From the NCBI GenBank assembly GCA_003956705.1, contig QZCP01000013.1:143864-207863 (forward strand): 64,000 nt of DNA. The letters run 5' to 3'. Position numbers and translations under genes: made by a program. The stretch comes from Brevipalpus yothersi. Taxonomy: Eukaryota; Arthropoda; Arachnida; Trombidiformes; Tenuipalpidae. Below are positions 63,365 to 64,000 of this stretch, in pieces. The number at the start of each line of letters is the position of its first letter. Position 1 is the stretch's first letter. The notes beneath the pieces were generated by a model. It did not search any database, was not told the origin of the DNA, and saw only the letters and a list, made by a program, of their open reading frames with translations.

Positions 63365-64000
63365 TATATTCATGAACCATCCTTATACGGTCTAAAATCA
63401 TGTCAGATTTGTGGTGGATATCTTTATCATTGAGTTTTCTAGGTATCCTTTTGCTAATTTCTACTAACAAGCTTAGCAAATTTGCTGCTGTGTTGGTGCT
63501 CGAATTGTGGGATTATCAACCATTCGGCTCCATCATAGTCGTTCATTTACGATTGCAATCTTCATCTGTGGTCCACGTACTTGATGTTTTAGATTTTCTA
63601 GAATTTCAGAAATTCTCATGAATCTGATTGTATTCATTTTTAACCTTTTTCAGTTGGTCAGAGAAAAGCTCTCAATAACTTTGAAATGAATAATTGAAAG
63701 GCGATCTGTAACCCGAGAAAAATATCGAAAAATGATTTTGAGAGAAAGTTTTCTATTTGTTTATCCGTCAAATTATGACCCTGAATCTGTCAAATCAAGT
63801 GATGAACAATTCCTCCATCGATATGGATTGAAAGGTGCACAGCTTCATTAAATTTTTCTTGTCAAAGATATTGAGTCATCCCTTCAGATTTGTCGAGGAT
63901 CGTAAGAGTTGAATTATTTGCCATTTTATACTTATTTTCCTTCTCTCTGTCCCTCAAGCTATTATCATGTGACAGTATGAGTGTATATATATATATATAT
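63365..64000. other. Right edge, no firm gene
   Basis: AT-rich sequence with some further coding-like fragments on the minus strand (about 63560-63660) broken by stops. The window ends in a (TA)n run from about 63984. Confidence 0.5.

Noticed and set aside
63400..63621. 73-codon plus-strand frame with a hydrophobic start
   Set aside because: No family, no splice or regulatory support, and it lies opposite the coding-like minus-strand remnants.

Overview
The window is eukaryotic nuclear DNA. Genes have spliceosomal introns with GT/AG ends (mostly about 60-75 bases in the compact genes), coding density is low, and simple-sequence DNA is abundant. The presence of a tyramine beta-hydroxylase-type gene points to an arthropod or another octopamine-using protostome. 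A chelicerate or mite-like genome is my guess; no single sequence proves the lineage.

Layout: (1) 1-4655 has no gene I can name and contains assembly gap 1. (2) 4656-7051, + strand: a five-exon DOMON/copper monooxygenase, best read as tyramine beta-hydroxylase (octopamine synthesis), with every copper ligand present. (3) 8198-13427, - strand: the three main exons of an AP-2 family transcription factor. They carry the PY motif, the basic region and the helix-span-helix domain. A tiny first exon encoding MSFLALDACTWQ lies at 41467-41502, so intron 1 would be about 28 kb. An acidic open exon at 10210-10464 could be an alternative first exon. (4) 13428-41466 is that giant intron, crowded with (GA)n/(CT)n tracts and containing assembly gap 2. 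(5) 41503-57693 is a gene-poor stretch of the same character with gap 3. (6) 57694-62706, - strand: two compact housekeeping genes in tandem, DPH5 (diphthamide synthesis on elongation factor 2) and a DXO/RAI1 decapping exoribonuclease. Between them sits a complete hAT transposon (58804-61024) with perfect 15-bp terminal inverted repeats, an 8-bp target duplication and an intact 589-residue BED-finger transposase. (7) 62707-64000 holds a decayed coding-like stretch and no firm gene.

Two points connect the genes. The AP-2 gene and the octopamine-synthesis gene are convergent neighbours about 1.1 kb apart, and in flies AP-2 has been linked to octopamine production, so the linkage deserves a synteny test. 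The hAT insertion lies only 75 bp from the DPH5 start codon and separates DPH5 from DXO, so it may have changed the DPH5 promoter recently. No tRNA, rRNA, CRISPR array or bacterial-type regulatory element was found. I found no self-evidently new multi-gene system; the most novel items are the hAT copy, the alternative AP-2 first exons and the extreme GA/CT microsatellite landscape.
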